Numbered from the stretch's first letter, positions 25,130 to 35,657 are shown. The stretch is DNA of 64,000 nucleotides from an uncultured Elusimicrobia bacterium (GCA_903873295.1 CAIQNV010000020.1:1-64000), one strand, 5' to 3'. The notes: generated from the sequence alone by a model not told the origin. Made by a program: numbers and translations.

Positions 25130-26308
25130 GTGAAGAAAGCGCGGAATTTTATTATGACCATACCTGGTAAAAGAGCGGCGCGCGCGGCGGCTTCCGGAAG
25201 GCTGCTGCTCGGGCTACTGGTTATAACAGCCGCCACACCGGCCTATGCCATAATGAACGGCGCGGGGCAGGATATCTTCCCCGCTACGGCCATTTTCCAA
25301 TCTTCGGTCACGGTAACATATTCCAATGCGGTTAACGCGGGGGTTACGATCTCCTCGGGGCTGGTCGTTCTAAACGGGAATGTCGGCATCGGGACGGCGA
25401 GCCCGGCGGCGAAGCTGGACGTCCAGGGCGGGAACATCAACACGCAATATGGGGTAAGCGCAGCCACCGGCGTATTTTCATCGTCGCTGACCGTGCGCGG
25501 CAACCCCGTAGCGGTACTGGCCGACACGCAGACCTTCACCGGCGCGAACACTTTCTCGTCAACCGCGGCTTTCACCGCGCAGAATGCTTCCGTGGCGGGG
25601 GTTACGATCTCCTCGGGGCTGGTAGTTTCAAACAGGAATGTCGGCATCGGGACAGCCGCGCCCGCATATAAACTTCAGGTGGCCGGCGGCAACATTAAAT
25701 CCAATTACGGCGTAATATCCACGACAGTTGTGTATGTTCCACAGGCTTCGACGCCGACAGTGCCACTCATGGGAACGATGTACTATTCCTCTAATACCAA
25801 TAAGATCCGCGTCTCTACCGCGGCCAACGACACGTCCTGGGTTGATCTGATGGTTACCGTCAATGGTGGGTCTTCGCTAGAGCTGAATTTGAACGCCCAC
25901 ACGAAAATGAAGGCCTATCTGTCAACAGCCCAGACCATTCCAAATAATCTTGTCGTCACCAAAGTCCAGCTCAATTCCGAGGTTTACGACAACCTGAATG
26001 AATTTGATAGTACTACAAATTACAGATGGACCGCGTTATACGGGGGATATTACTATGTCATAGGAGCGGTAAGCTATCCCGCCCCGGGCTCAGGGAAAAT
26101 CATACAGGTTATGATCTATAAGAACGGCGCCATTGTGGAAAGGGGCGACAATACGGGGTCGTCCGGATCATATTCCTCTTGTCTTACCTCTGATATTTTA
26201 CTTTTAGCCTCCGGCGACTATGTTGAGCTGTATACAGCGCAGGGCGGGACCGGCGATAAATCCATAGCTGTTACATTCACCTACATGACCATTTTCAGGA
26301 TTCCGTAG
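25130..26308 (+). CDS. Secreted NVGIGT-repeat protein with C1q/TNF-like C-terminal domain
   Basis: 392 residues from GTG 25130; an ATG at 25154 is also possible. A signal peptide ends near TPAYA. Two repeats follow with VTISSGLVV, then NVGIGTA.P.AKLDVQGGN-like units, spaced about 85 residues. Such NVGIGT blocks are seen in trimeric fibre or adhesin-like proteins. The C-terminal ~130 residues (SLELNLNAHTKMKAYLS to FTYMTIFRIP) have the C1q jelly-roll pattern: YDNLNEFDSTTNYRWTALYG, YYVIGAVSY, VMIYKNG, LLLASGDYVELYT. A trimeric surface fibre with a C1q-like head is likely. It resembles the three genes at 58.9-63.7 kb only in the repeats. Confidence 0.72.
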   Translation: MKKARNFIMTIPGKRAARAAASGRLLLGLLVITAATPAYAIMNGAGQDIFPATAIFQSSVTVTYSNAVNAGVTISSGLVVLNGNVGIGTASPAAKLDVQGGNINTQYGVSAATGVFSSSLTVRGNPVAVLADTQTFTGANTFSSTAAFTAQNASVAGVTISSGLVVSNRNVGIGTAAPAYKLQVAGGNIKSNYGVISTTVVYVPQASTPTVPLMGTMYYSSNTNKIRVSTAANDTSWVDLMVTVNGGSSLELNLNAHTKMKAYLSTAQTIPNNLVVTKVQLNSEVYDNLNEFDSTTNYRWTALYGGYYYVIGAVSYPAPGSGKIIQVMIYKNGAIVERGDNTGSSGSYSSCLTSDILLLASGDYVELYTAQGGTGDKSIAVTFTYMTIFRIP

Positions 26309-26464
26309 CCATCATACAGGGGACGCTGATTACTAAATGACTCCGCTGGAAAACCCCCTCAGACCAAAAATGAGGCTCAAAAAATATCATCAAAAACACC
26401 TTGCCCAATAAATAAAAATCGTTTATACGCAATCCTTGAGAGAAAAAAGGCAGCAGGTCCGGGT

Positions 26465-28093
<1,629 letters not shown>

Positions 28094-28173
28094 TGCCGCC
28101 TCCCCTGTCGCGCGCGCCGAAGGCCGCGCTCCCTAAATATTATCAAATAAAACGCGGGCTGCCAGAAGCCTTG

Positions 28174-29079
28174 TTATTGCGGCCGGAGGAGATGGGCGGT
28201 TTTAATGCGGGCAAGATATTCTATCAGGCGGCGGTGCCGTTCAAGCCCCGACCTTTTTGTCTTCTGATAGATGGAGAAGTGGTCTTCCAGCAGCTCTAGC
28301 CGGGGAAAAACATTCTTCAGCGCTCCGGCCTTCAGCTCCTTAAAGACGCAGTATTTCGGCACGAAGCCCGCGCCCAGCGATTCTATCGCCGCGTTTATTA
28401 TGCCCCGGACATGATTGATTTCGGTGATAGACTTGAATTCCGGCCTCCTGTCGACGGGAAGAGAGTTTAAAAAGTTGCCCCACCACTGCCCGCCTTTATC
28501 CAGCGACAGGACATTGCAGCGGGCTAAGCCGGAGGGCTCCCTTAATTTGTTGGCGCTTATAAACTCTTTTGACGCTATTACCACGTACTCTTCCCTGAAC
28601 AGCGGCTTCTTCTCTATGCCGTCCACCTTATGATCCTTGCAGTCGATGATGATATCGAGTTCGTCGTTCAGCAGCGGCTTTAAAAGGTCGTGCTTGAACA
28701 GGAAATCCATGTGTATGCCGGGGTTTTTGTTGATAAACCCTTTCAGATATTTCACCAGCAGCGTGGTCCCGAACTCCACGGTGGCGCCCAGGCGGATGAC
28801 GCCGGCGCTTTTGTTCTTGTTCCCGGCTATCAACTCTTCGGCTTTCTCCAGCTCGTAGAAAACGGTTTCGCAGGTTCTGTACAGTATCAGTCCGATCTCC
28901 GTAAGTGAAAATCTGTTCCCGTTCTTCTTGAACAGTTCCTGACCGGTACTCCTCTCAAGTTTCTTTATCGCGTGGCTTACTGCGGACTGGGTGACATACA
29001 GTCTCTTTGACGCCTCCGTGAAATTAAGCGTCTGCGCCACCGTGAAAAATGTCCGCAGCTGGTATAAATCCAGATTCAT
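28174..29079 (-). CDS. LysR-family transcriptional regulator
   Basis: 301 residues from ATG 29079. This start puts GGGAGG at the right spacing and matches the family opening MNLDLYQLRTFFTVAQTLNFTEASKRL; a longer in-frame start would add 43 odd residues. The winged helix-turn-helix (about 1-60) is followed by the periplasmic-binding-protein-like effector domain (about 90-300), seen in AGVIRLGATVEFGTTLL and LDIIIDCKDH. It is divergent from the long oxyanion/molybdopterin operon 365 bp away, so it is a natural candidate regulator of that operon. The effector is not readable from sequence; by context it might be molybdate, tungstate or a substrate of the enzyme served. Confidence 0.9.
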   Translation of the reverse strand: MNLDLYQLRTFFTVAQTLNFTEASKRLYVTQSAVSHAIKKLERSTGQELFKKNGNRFSLTEIGLILYRTCETVFYELEKAEELIAGNKNKSAGVIRLGATVEFGTTLLVKYLKGFINKNPGIHMDFLFKHDLLKPLLNDELDIIIDCKDHKVDGIEKKPLFREEYVVIASKEFISANKLREPSGLARCNVLSLDKGGQWWGNFLNSLPVDRRPEFKSITEINHVRGIINAAIESLGAGFVPKYCVFKELKAGALKNVFPRLELLEDHFSIYQKTKRSGLERHRRLIEYLARIKTAHLLRPQ

Positions 29080-29114
29080 GATCCTCCCGCTGCTTCCGGC
29101 ATGGTAATACAATA

Positions 29115-29142
29115 ATTCATACAAGTTATGAATACTATGAAT
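29115..29142. promoter_or_regulatory. Likely LysR binding site overlapping the regulator's promoter
   Basis: ATTCATA-CAAGT-TATGAAT (29115-29133) is an inverted repeat containing the LysR T-N11-A pattern, and a further TATGAAT follows at 29136-29142. On the minus strand TATAAT (29146-29141), a candidate -10 for the regulator gene, overlaps it. Autoregulation and control of the divergent operon are likely. Confidence 0.65.
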
Positions 29143-29169
29143 TATACTAATAAAATCAAATTGTGTATC

Positions 29170-29371
29170 ATTTAAACGCGGCGAGAAAATCCGAAGGCGA
29201 ACGAGCAAAGGCGCCTGTTACACCTTCTCTGCGGGAGTTGAGCGAAAGTTGGGCGAGAATTTTACGGTTTCGGTTAATGTGGATAACCTGTTTACCGAAC
29301 TCCATCTGGAAAGCCTGACCGATCTGGCCACCGACAGGCTGATAACGGTTTCGCTTACTGGTAAATTTTAA
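29170..29371 (+). pseudogene. 3' fragment resembling a TonB-dependent receptor
   Basis: A short open stretch ends at TAA 29369-29371 and reads ..YTFSAGVERKLGENFTV, then SVNVDNLF, then DRLITVSLTGKF. The pattern of alternating strands, NVDNLF and a terminal aromatic residue is that of the last beta-strands of TonB-dependent outer-membrane receptors. No start, plug or barrel body is present. It lies between the LysR regulator and the oxyanion/molybdopterin operon. A receptor gene may once have headed this operon and been lost by deletion. Read by eye, so assignment is tentative. Confidence 0.5.
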
Positions 29372-29444
29372 AGTGCAGTAATCACCGGGCGGTTCGTGTG
29401 ATAGTCCGGAGCCGAGGGAGATAGTCGCAACAACAAGAGGCTTT
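29372..29444 (+). promoter_or_regulatory. Leader of the oxyanion/molybdopterin operon, possibly structured
   Basis: Contains ATCAC...GTGAT and CCGG...CCGG pairings and a GGAG-rich end (GTCCGGAGCCGAGGGAG). A cofactor-sensing RNA such as the Moco motif would suit the location, but I cannot match it by eye. Confidence rests on position only. Confidence 0.25.
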
Positions 29445-30479
29445 ATGAAAAATATTATTCTGCTGAGTGCAGGTCTTCTGCTTTCTGTTCCCGGTGGGCC
29501 GCGTGCCGAAAGTGCAATCGCGGCGGCCCCGCAGGAGGCCGGTCCGGCCGTAAACAGTTTCTTCGAGCGGGGGTCGGCAAAGGAATACGCGCTTAAGGCC
29601 GTTTTCGTGGGAGGCGAGGTTGAGAACCCGGGCCCGGTGGAGTTGGCCTCGCTCCCCGTCCGTGAGCTGGCCGTGAAAGAGCTGGCTTTTGCCGAAGGCA
29701 GGCCGCAATTCAAAGGCTCCTACTTCTTTTCCGGCTATTCGCTCTACGACATCCTTAATTCAAAGATCGTAAAAAAGGCCGGCGGGGATTTTAAACCGGA
29801 AGTCGATCTTTACGTAGTGGTGGAGAACGACAAGGGAGAGAAGGCCGTGTTCAGCTGGGGCGAGATCTACTATGCCCGCAACAACTTCAACGCGCTGATC
29901 TACAGGAGCGCGCGCTCCGTTACTACTGGCAGGAAAAAGGACTGGCCCCTGCCCGAGGAGCCGCGCCTGGTCTGTTCCGACGACCTGTACAACACCCGCT
30001 TTATAGCCAACCCCGTGAAGATAACGGTCAGGTCCGCGCCGGGTGCCTATCCCGGTGAAAAACACGCCGCCGCTTACTCCCCGGAATTCAGGATCGTTGC
30101 AGGGGAAAAGATCACGGTCGTAAAGGAGCCCGCGAAACTGGCAGAGAAACGGGAATACATCTCCTCCGGTTACGGCCATGGCACCGGCTTCAAGGGCGTG
30201 AAAACCGCGGAGGGGTTTGTTTTTAAGGAAATTCTCGCTAAAACAGCCGGCATAGCCCCGCAGGATTCCGGTTCAACGCTTGTGATAATTTCGGCCGGGG
30301 ACGCTTACCGCGCCGCTTTCAGCCTGTCCGAGTTCGTCAACCGGGGTGATAATGCCGATTTCCTGGTGACGGACAGGGGACAGGATGAGGGCGGCCGCTT
30401 CGCGCTCTACTCCGCCGCGGATTTCTTCGTGGACCGCAACGTGAGCTCCATGGCCAAAATAGAACTGATAAAAATTTAG
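29445..30479 (+). CDS. Secreted protein with molybdopterin-oxidoreductase-like fold
   Basis: 344 residues with a signal peptide (MKNIILLSAGLLLSVPGGPR). Residues about 55-170 and about 190-340 look like two related units. The first has VENPGPVELASLPV and FSGYSLYDILNSKIVKK, typical of the sulfite-oxidase-like fold ('oxidoreductase molybdopterin-binding' domain family), where short members lack the cofactor. The second has LVIISAGDAYRAAFSLSEF, a similar pattern. The Cys that would ligate molybdenum is not evident. It opens an operon with a porin, tungstate/molybdate transport and cofactor synthesis, so it might bind an oxyanion or cofactor in the periplasm. That role is inference from context. 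Confidence 0.6.
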   Translation: MKNIILLSAGLLLSVPGGPRAESAIAAAPQEAGPAVNSFFERGSAKEYALKAVFVGGEVENPGPVELASLPVRELAVKELAFAEGRPQFKGSYFFSGYSLYDILNSKIVKKAGGDFKPEVDLYVVVENDKGEKAVFSWGEIYYARNNFNALIYRSARSVTTGRKKDWPLPEEPRLVCSDDLYNTRFIANPVKITVRSAPGAYPGEKHAAAYSPEFRIVAGEKITVVKEPAKLAEKREYISSGYGHGTGFKGVKTAEGFVFKEILAKTAGIAPQDSGSTLVIISAGDAYRAAFSLSEFVNRGDNADFLVTDRGQDEGGRFALYSAADFFVDRNVSSMAKIELIKI

Positions 30480-30499
30480 TAAATATTCTGGAGGAAATA

Positions 30500-31768
30500 A
30501 TGAAAAAAGTACCATTAGCAGCGCTGATATGCCTGCAGTTCCTTGCCATTAACCTGGCGGCGCAGGACGCCGCGCCGGCCGGCTGGAAGCTGGGCTTCGG
30601 AGCCGACGAGCGGGTGCGGGTAGAGAGCAGGGACAACTTCGACTTTAAAAGTGCGGCGGACGACAGGGGCGGGGCCATCTACCAGCGGCTGAAGCTCTCC
30701 GCCAAAGCCGAACTGCCGGGCAGATACGAGCTGTTTGCGGAGGGAATGGACCTGCGATTGGCTAATTACAGCCTGCCGAAGGCGGCACAGGAAGACGCCG
30801 CCGACCTGCATCAGGCCTACGCCGCGGTGAAGGGAAAGGTCCTCGGACAGGCTCTCGAGCTTAAAGTGGGCAGACAGGAGCTGAAATACGGGCAGGGGCG
30901 TATGGTCTGGGCGGCGGTCTGGGCCAACCGGATCAATCATTTCGACGCGGCCGTGCTGAAGTATAAAACCGGCGGGCTTTCGGCGGACGCTTTTTATGGC
31001 GCGCGCGTTTCCTATGACGAGAACGGCTGGAACGACCCCAACCGCCACGACATCCTGGCCGGCGCCTACCTGAGTTATCGGAAAAGCAAGGAGGCCCCGC
31101 TGGTGGAGGGCTATTTCCTGTCCAACTCGGACAGCTCCAATATGTCAACGCTGAACAGGCGCACGGTCGGAGCCCGCGGGCAGTTCACCCTGCCCGGCGA
31201 GGTGATATGCGACCTGGAACTGCCTTATGAGTTCGGCAGAGACAAGCGTAAAAGCGTTTATGCTTCAGCCTTCCATATGGACCTGAGCCGCGAGTTCAAG
31301 AGCGCCTGGGCTCCCAGGGCGGCGGCCGCCTTAAACTATGCCAGCGGCGATAAGAAGGCTTCGGATTCCGTGAACAACACCTTCGTGCCGCTTTACCAGA
31401 CGACGCACGACCCTTACGGACTTATGGACCTGTTCCGCTGGCAGAACATGAAGGAAGCCGCGCTGGAGCTTTCCGTTAAGCCGGTGAAAGAGCTGAAGCT
31501 GACGGCGGGAACCAATTACTTCTGGCTGGCCAATGTCAGGGATTCCTGGTATGATTCCGCCGGCAAGAAACTGCGCACCCTCCCGGCCACCGCAAGCGCC
31601 GGGGCTTATGTCGGACAGGAAGTCTCCCTGCTGGCGAAATGCGACCTGGGCGGCGGGGCCGTAGTGGACGGCGGCTACGCGCATTTCTTTACCGGTCCTT
31701 ATGTAAAGGATACCGGCACGCGCTCGGACGCGGACTGGATGTACTTTCAGGTCAGCCTGAAAATTTAA
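30500..31768 (+). CDS. Outer-membrane porin, alginate-export (AlgE-like) family
   Basis: 422 residues with a signal peptide and many amphipathic beta-strands. Family signs: DERVRVESRDNFDF near the start, KVGRQELKYGQGRMVWAA, and the end DADWMYFQVSLKI with a C-terminal aromatic/hydrophobic pattern suited to BAM recognition. This is the alginate-export porin family (PF13372), which also contains anion and general channels. It lies between a secreted oxidoreductase-fold protein and tupA, and starts 20 bp after the first gene's stop. This makes it a candidate outer-membrane channel for tungstate or molybdate. Substrate is not shown by sequence. Confidence 0.8.
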   Translation: MKKVPLAALICLQFLAINLAAQDAAPAGWKLGFGADERVRVESRDNFDFKSAADDRGGAIYQRLKLSAKAELPGRYELFAEGMDLRLANYSLPKAAQEDAADLHQAYAAVKGKVLGQALELKVGRQELKYGQGRMVWAAVWANRINHFDAAVLKYKTGGLSADAFYGARVSYDENGWNDPNRHDILAGAYLSYRKSKEAPLVEGYFLSNSDSSNMSTLNRRTVGARGQFTLPGEVICDLELPYEFGRDKRKSVYASAFHMDLSREFKSAWAPRAAAALNYASGDKKASDSVNNTFVPLYQTTHDPYGLMDLFRWQNMKEAALELSVKPVKELKLTAGTNYFWLANVRDSWYDSAGKKLRTLPATASAGAYVGQEVSLLAKCDLGGGAVVDGGYAHFFTGPYVKDTGTRSDADWMYFQVSLKI

Positions 31769-31795
31769 AGCGGAAATTTTAGGGAGAAATACAAT

Positions 31796-32638
31796 ATGTT
31801 AAAAAAGACAATAGCGGGCCTATGCCTGGCCGCTTTGGCCGCGCCGGGTTTCTGCGGCGACAGCCGGCCGGACGCGAAGCCGGTAAAGAACAAGACCATA
31901 ATACTGGCCACCACTACCAGCGTGCAGGACACGGGCCTGCTGGACGTGCTGATAGCCGCATTCCAGAAAAGCGGGGAATATGTGGTGAAGTCCGTCGCCG
32001 CAGGCTCCGGGCAGGCCATGCAGCTCGGCAGAACGGGCGAGGCGGACCTTCTCCTGGTGCACAGCCCCGACGACGAAAAACAGTTCATCGAGGAAGGCTA
32101 CGGCAAAGAAAGGACCACGTTCATGCATAACGATTTTGTGGTCCTCGGGCCCGCTTCAGACCCGGCTAAAATAAAGGGCGAAAAGAAAGCGGCCGACGCC
32201 TTCGCGAAGATAGCAGCTGCCGGCGCGCTTTTCGTTTCCCGGGGCGACAAATCCGGGACGAATAAGAAAGAGCTGAAACTCTGGGAGGCCGCGAAGGCTA
32301 AGCCCGCAGCGGACAAATATATAGAGTCGGGGCAGGGTATGGCCGCCACGGTGATGATGGCGAACGAGAAGGAGGCTTATCTCCTCGCCGACAGATCCAG
32401 CTTCCTCTCGCTGAAAAAAAGCGTCGCCCTGCAGATCCTTTGCGAGAACGACGAGGCGCTGCTGAACCGCTACAGCGTGATACTGGTTAATACGGAAAAA
32501 TTCCCGAAGGTCAACGCGGAAGGGGCGCGGGCGTTCTTCGACTTCCTGCTTTCAAAAAAGACGAAGAAGCTGGTAGCGAAATACGGCGTGGAAAAATACG
32601 GCAAGCCCCTGTTCACCTACGATTACCCCGCGAAGTAA
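31796..32638 (+). CDS. tupA: Tungstate ABC transporter substrate-binding protein
   Basis: 280 residues with a signal peptide. The oxyanion-binding signature is TTTSVQDTGLLDVL, followed by SGQAMQLGRTGEADLLLVH and VSRGDKSGTNKKE, as in TupA; ModA and WtpA differ in these places. The protein captures tungstate in the periplasm and delivers it to TupBC. TupA is typically highly selective for tungstate over molybdate, which suggests a tungsten enzyme such as an aldehyde or formate oxidoreductase somewhere in the genome. None is coded in this window. A 74-bp gap containing a piece of repeat family C separates it from tupB. Confidence 0.92.
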   Translation: MLKKTIAGLCLAALAAPGFCGDSRPDAKPVKNKTIILATTTSVQDTGLLDVLIAAFQKSGEYVVKSVAAGSGQAMQLGRTGEADLLLVHSPDDEKQFIEEGYGKERTTFMHNDFVVLGPASDPAKIKGEKKAADAFAKIAAAGALFVSRGDKSGTNKKELKLWEAAKAKPAADKYIESGQGMAATVMMANEKEAYLLADRSSFLSLKKSVALQILCENDEALLNRYSVILVNTEKFPKVNAEGARAFFDFLLSKKTKKLVAKYGVEKYGKPLFTYDYPAK

Positions 32639-32665
32639 CTAAGGTCGTTGTTTGCCGGCAGCTGC

Positions 32666-32687
32666 GGGGGCCGGGTTAGCAAAACCC
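32666..32687 (-). repeat. Fragment of inverted-repeat family C
   Basis: The 22 bases GGGGGCCGGGTTAGCAAAACCC-type sequence match the reverse complement of 16266-16287 exactly. It sits between tupA and tupB and could form the base of a hairpin. Confidence 0.6.
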
Positions 32688-32712
32688 CGCTTTGCGGAAG
32701 GTGTAAAAACGG

Positions 32713-33414
32713 ATGGAATTTATATTCAGCGGTTTTCTTAAAGGGCTGTCCCTGCTATTCAGCGGGGACGCGGAAGTTTATTCCATTGTTAAGCTTTCTC
32801 TGGCCGTTTCCGTTTTCGCCACCGCGGTGTCGGTGGTCATAGGCGTGCCGCTAGGCGGCCTAATCGCTATAAAAAAGTTCCCGCTCAAGAAAATAGTCAT
32901 CTCCCTGGTCAATACGGGCATGGGCCTGCCGCCGGTGGTGGTGGGGCTGCTGGCAATGCTTTTCCTCTCCCGGAACGGCCCGCTGGGTTTCCTGGGCTGG
33001 CTGTATACTCCGGCGGGCATGGTGCTGGCCCAGGTGATAATAGCCACTCCCGTCATCACCGGCCTGTCGCTGTCAGCCATGCAGAGCCTCGACCGGAAAT
33101 TTTACCTCCAGATGCTCACGCTGGGCGCCGGGCAGTGGCAGGCGCTGTGGGTCTGTCTCAGAGAAGTGAAGCTTTCCATCCTCGCCGCGGTGATCGCCGG
33201 CTTCGGCAGCGTGATCTCCGAAGTCGGCGCGGTGATGATAGTCGGCGGGAACATCCGGCACCAGACGCGGGTGCTGACTACCGCCACGGTGATGGAGACC
33301 CACATGGGGAATTTCGACAGCGCTATCGCACTGGGCCTCATACTGCTGGGGCTCACTTTTCTTATTAACGTGGCGCTGACCTTTATACAGCAGCAAAAGG
33401 CGCGCGCCGAATGA
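32713..33414 (+). CDS. tupB: Tungstate ABC transporter permease
   Basis: 233 residues with five to six membrane helices. The BPD-type EAA loop is visible as QMLTLGAGQWQALWVCLREVKLSILAAVIAGFGSVISEVGAVMIVGG, with the conserved Gly. This fits TupB/ModB-like permeases, and the position between tupA and the ATPase gene settles the name. It forms the membrane channel of the transporter. The last four bases overlap the start of the ATPase gene (ATGA), so the two are translated together. Confidence 0.9.
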   Translation: MEFIFSGFLKGLSLLFSGDAEVYSIVKLSLAVSVFATAVSVVIGVPLGGLIAIKKFPLKKIVISLVNTGMGLPPVVVGLLAMLFLSRNGPLGFLGWLYTPAGMVLAQVIIATPVITGLSLSAMQSLDRKFYLQMLTLGAGQWQALWVCLREVKLSILAAVIAGFGSVISEVGAVMIVGGNIRHQTRVLTTATVMETHMGNFDSAIALGLILLGLTFLINVALTFIQQQKARAE

Positions 33415-34469
33415 TAAAGCTGAGGAATCTCGATTTCCGCCTCCATTCCGGGTTCGCCCTGAACATAGATTCCCTTGACGTAGGAGAGGGCGAGGTGTTC
33501 GCCGTGATCGGGCCCAACGGGGCGGGCAAAACGACCCTGCTTAATATCCTGGCGCTGCTGCAGGAGGCGAAGCCCGGCGCGCTCGAGATAGCCGGCCGGA
33601 ACGCCCTCGCCCCGTCCGACAGGACGGAGCTGCGCCGCGCGATGTCCTACCTGTTTTCGCGCCCGTACCTGGTGAACGATACGGTGTACAACAACGTGGC
33701 GCTGCCGCTTAAGTTCAGGGGCGAGCGCGATGCCGGGCGGACGGCGGAGATGCTCGAAATTTTCAAGATAGCTCACCTGCGGGACCGCAACGCGAACCAG
33801 CTCTCGCAGGGAGAGCGGCACCGCGTGTCCCTGGCCAGGGCTTTCGTCACCCGGCCGCGGCTGGTGCTGCTGGACGAGCCGTTCTCGAGCCTGGACGCGC
33901 GCGTTAAAGAGACTATAATCCGCGACCTGGGCGGGATAACCAGGGCGGCCAAAACGACGGTGGTGCTGGTGACCCAGGACCAGGAAGAGGCGCTGGCGCT
34001 GGCCGATGTAATTGCGGTGCTGAAGGAGGGACGTCTGCTTCAGCGCGGCGGGCCGCAGGAGATCTTCTCGCGGCCGGCTTCAAAAGAAGTGGCGGACTTC
34101 GTCGGCGTCGAAACCATCTTGAGCGGCGAAGTCACCGCCAAAAGTGATAATCTTTGTTCAGTGCTCGCGGGCGGCGGCACGCTGGAAGTAGTGTCCGCCT
34201 GCGATATCGGGGATAAGGTCCTGGTCTGCGTCAGGCCGGAAGCTGTAGCGGTTTCCAGGGCGCCTGAAGCGAACAGCGTGCGCAACCATTTCAGGGGCAG
34301 GATAATTTCCGCGGAGCCGTGGCGGCTTGAATACAGGCTTGCCATAGACTGCGGATTTAACCTGATAGCCGCAGTGACGAAGCAGTCCCTTGATAACATG
34401 GGGCTTAAGCCCGGCGACGAGGTGTACGCCTCTTTTAAGGCGACGGCCGCGCATTTGATAAGGAGATAG
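33411..34469 (+). CDS. tupC: Tungstate/molybdate ABC transporter ATP-binding protein with TOBE domain
   Basis: 352 residues. Walker A GPNGAGKTT, signature LSQGERHRVSLARA and Walker B LVLLDEP are intact, with the switch-region H/Q element as VTQDQEEALALAD. After residue about 230 an extra C-terminal part ends in SVRNHFRGRIISAEPWRLEYRL, a molybdate-type TOBE domain, which can bind oxyanion and give feedback inhibition. TupC of some bacteria lacks this, so this form resembles ModC/WtpC. It powers uptake on the inner face of the membrane and overlaps tupB by four bases. Confidence 0.88.
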   Translation: MIKLRNLDFRLHSGFALNIDSLDVGEGEVFAVIGPNGAGKTTLLNILALLQEAKPGALEIAGRNALAPSDRTELRRAMSYLFSRPYLVNDTVYNNVALPLKFRGERDAGRTAEMLEIFKIAHLRDRNANQLSQGERHRVSLARAFVTRPRLVLLDEPFSSLDARVKETIIRDLGGITRAAKTTVVLVTQDQEEALALADVIAVLKEGRLLQRGGPQEIFSRPASKEVADFVGVETILSGEVTAKSDNLCSVLAGGGTLEVVSACDIGDKVLVCVRPEAVAVSRAPEANSVRNHFRGRIISAEPWRLEYRLAIDCGFNLIAAVTKQSLDNMGLKPGDEVYASFKATAAHLIRR

Positions 34470-34475
34470 CCCGCT

Positions 34476-35657
34476 ATGATAACTTTCGAAGAAGCTATGA
34501 CCGCCGTTTTCAGTAACGCTAAGCCGCTGCCTGCGGCGATGACGCGAATAGAAGATGCGGCGGGCCGGGTGTTGCTGGAGGATATCCGCTCCGGCATAGA
34601 TATGCCGCCCTTCAATAAGTCTGGCGTGGACGGCTACGCGGTAAGGTCAGCGGAAGTTGAAAAGGGCCTGCCTTTGCGGAATGTCGGTTTGATACAGGCC
34701 GGCGATACTTTTGAAGTAAAAGCAGGGGCCGGGGAATGCGTCAAGATCATGACCGGCGCGCCGGTGCCGCCGTACGCGGACAGCGTGATCATGGTGGAGG
34801 ACAGCTCGGAGAGCGACGGGTTCGTGAAATTTTCAAAAAACGCCGGGAGGGGCGCGAACATCTGCCTGCGCGGCGAGGATATCAGGAAGGGGCGTTTGAT
34901 CCTGGCGCGCGGTACCGTTATCTCCGTCTCTCATATAGCCGCGCTGGCCGCCGTCGGACGCAGCCATGTTAAAACCGGAGGCCTGCCGAAAGTCGCGCTG
35001 ATCAATACCGGTGGGGAGCTGGTTCCGCCCGGCGAGAAGCTCGGCAGGAGCTGCATTTACAACAGCAACGGTCCCATGCTTTCCGCCATGCTGAAGAGCG
35101 ATGGCATATCTGCCGCGCCCGTGATCGTCCGCGACAGCGCCCGGAGCCTGAAAGCGGCGTTCGCGAAAGCTCTCAAGGCCGACATAGTGCTTATCTCCGG
35201 CGGCGTGTCCATGGGCGATTTCGACCTGGTGCCCGGCGTGCTGAAGAGCCTGGGAGTTAAATGCATTTTCCATAAGGTGCGGGTGCGGCCCGGCAAGCCG
35301 ATGTACTTCGGGGTGAAAGGCCGGACCCTGGTTTTCGGCATACCCGGCAACCCGGTGGCGAATTTCATGGCGTATCTCGCTTACATCCGGCCCGCCATAC
35401 GCAAACTGGCCTGCCGCCCGGACTACGCGCCGGAATTCAGGGCCGGCACTTGCGCCGCTAACTTCGAGCCGAAGACGCCCCGCCGGGCTCTGGTGCTTTC
35501 CGCGGTGCGGAGGGAGACGGAATATTCTCTGTCCGAAATTTCCAACAACGGCTCGGCCGATATCCTGGCGCTGGCCGCGGCCGGCGGCTTCACCATGGTA
35601 AAAGAGGGCGGCTCCGTGAAGAAGGGCGAAAAGGCCAGGTTCATCTCATGGCAGTAG
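34476..35657 (+). CDS. moeA: Molybdopterin molybdenumtransferase MoeA
   Basis: 393 residues, the usual MoeA length. The N-terminal part has DAAGRVLLEDIRSGIDMPPFNKSGVDGYAV, and the central MoCF-biosynthesis domain has NTGGELV, NSNGPMLSAML and SGGVSMGDFDLVPGVL. The C-terminal barrel (domain IV) is present. MoeA inserts molybdate, or tungstate in some organisms, into adenylated molybdopterin. It follows tupC by 6 bp, so metal uptake and insertion are linked in one transcript. The ribosome site AAGGAG supports the start. Only one MoeA is seen, so Mo/W choice might depend on the transporter. Confidence 0.95.
   Translation: MITFEEAMTAVFSNAKPLPAAMTRIEDAAGRVLLEDIRSGIDMPPFNKSGVDGYAVRSAEVEKGLPLRNVGLIQAGDTFEVKAGAGECVKIMTGAPVPPYADSVIMVEDSSESDGFVKFSKNAGRGANICLRGEDIRKGRLILARGTVISVSHIAALAAVGRSHVKTGGLPKVALINTGGELVPPGEKLGRSCIYNSNGPMLSAMLKSDGISAAPVIVRDSARSLKAAFAKALKADIVLISGGVSMGDFDLVPGVLKSLGVKCIFHKVRVRPGKPMYFGVKGRTLVFGIPGNPVANFMAYLAYIRPAIRKLACRPDYAPEFRAGTCAANFEPKTPRRALVLSAVRRETEYSLSEISNNGSADILALAAAGGFTMVKEGGSVKKGEKARFISWQ

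Noticed and set aside
29080-29444. A complete gene in the LysR-operon gap
   Set aside because: Only an orphan 3' receptor-like piece without a start is visible; the rest is promoter and leader.
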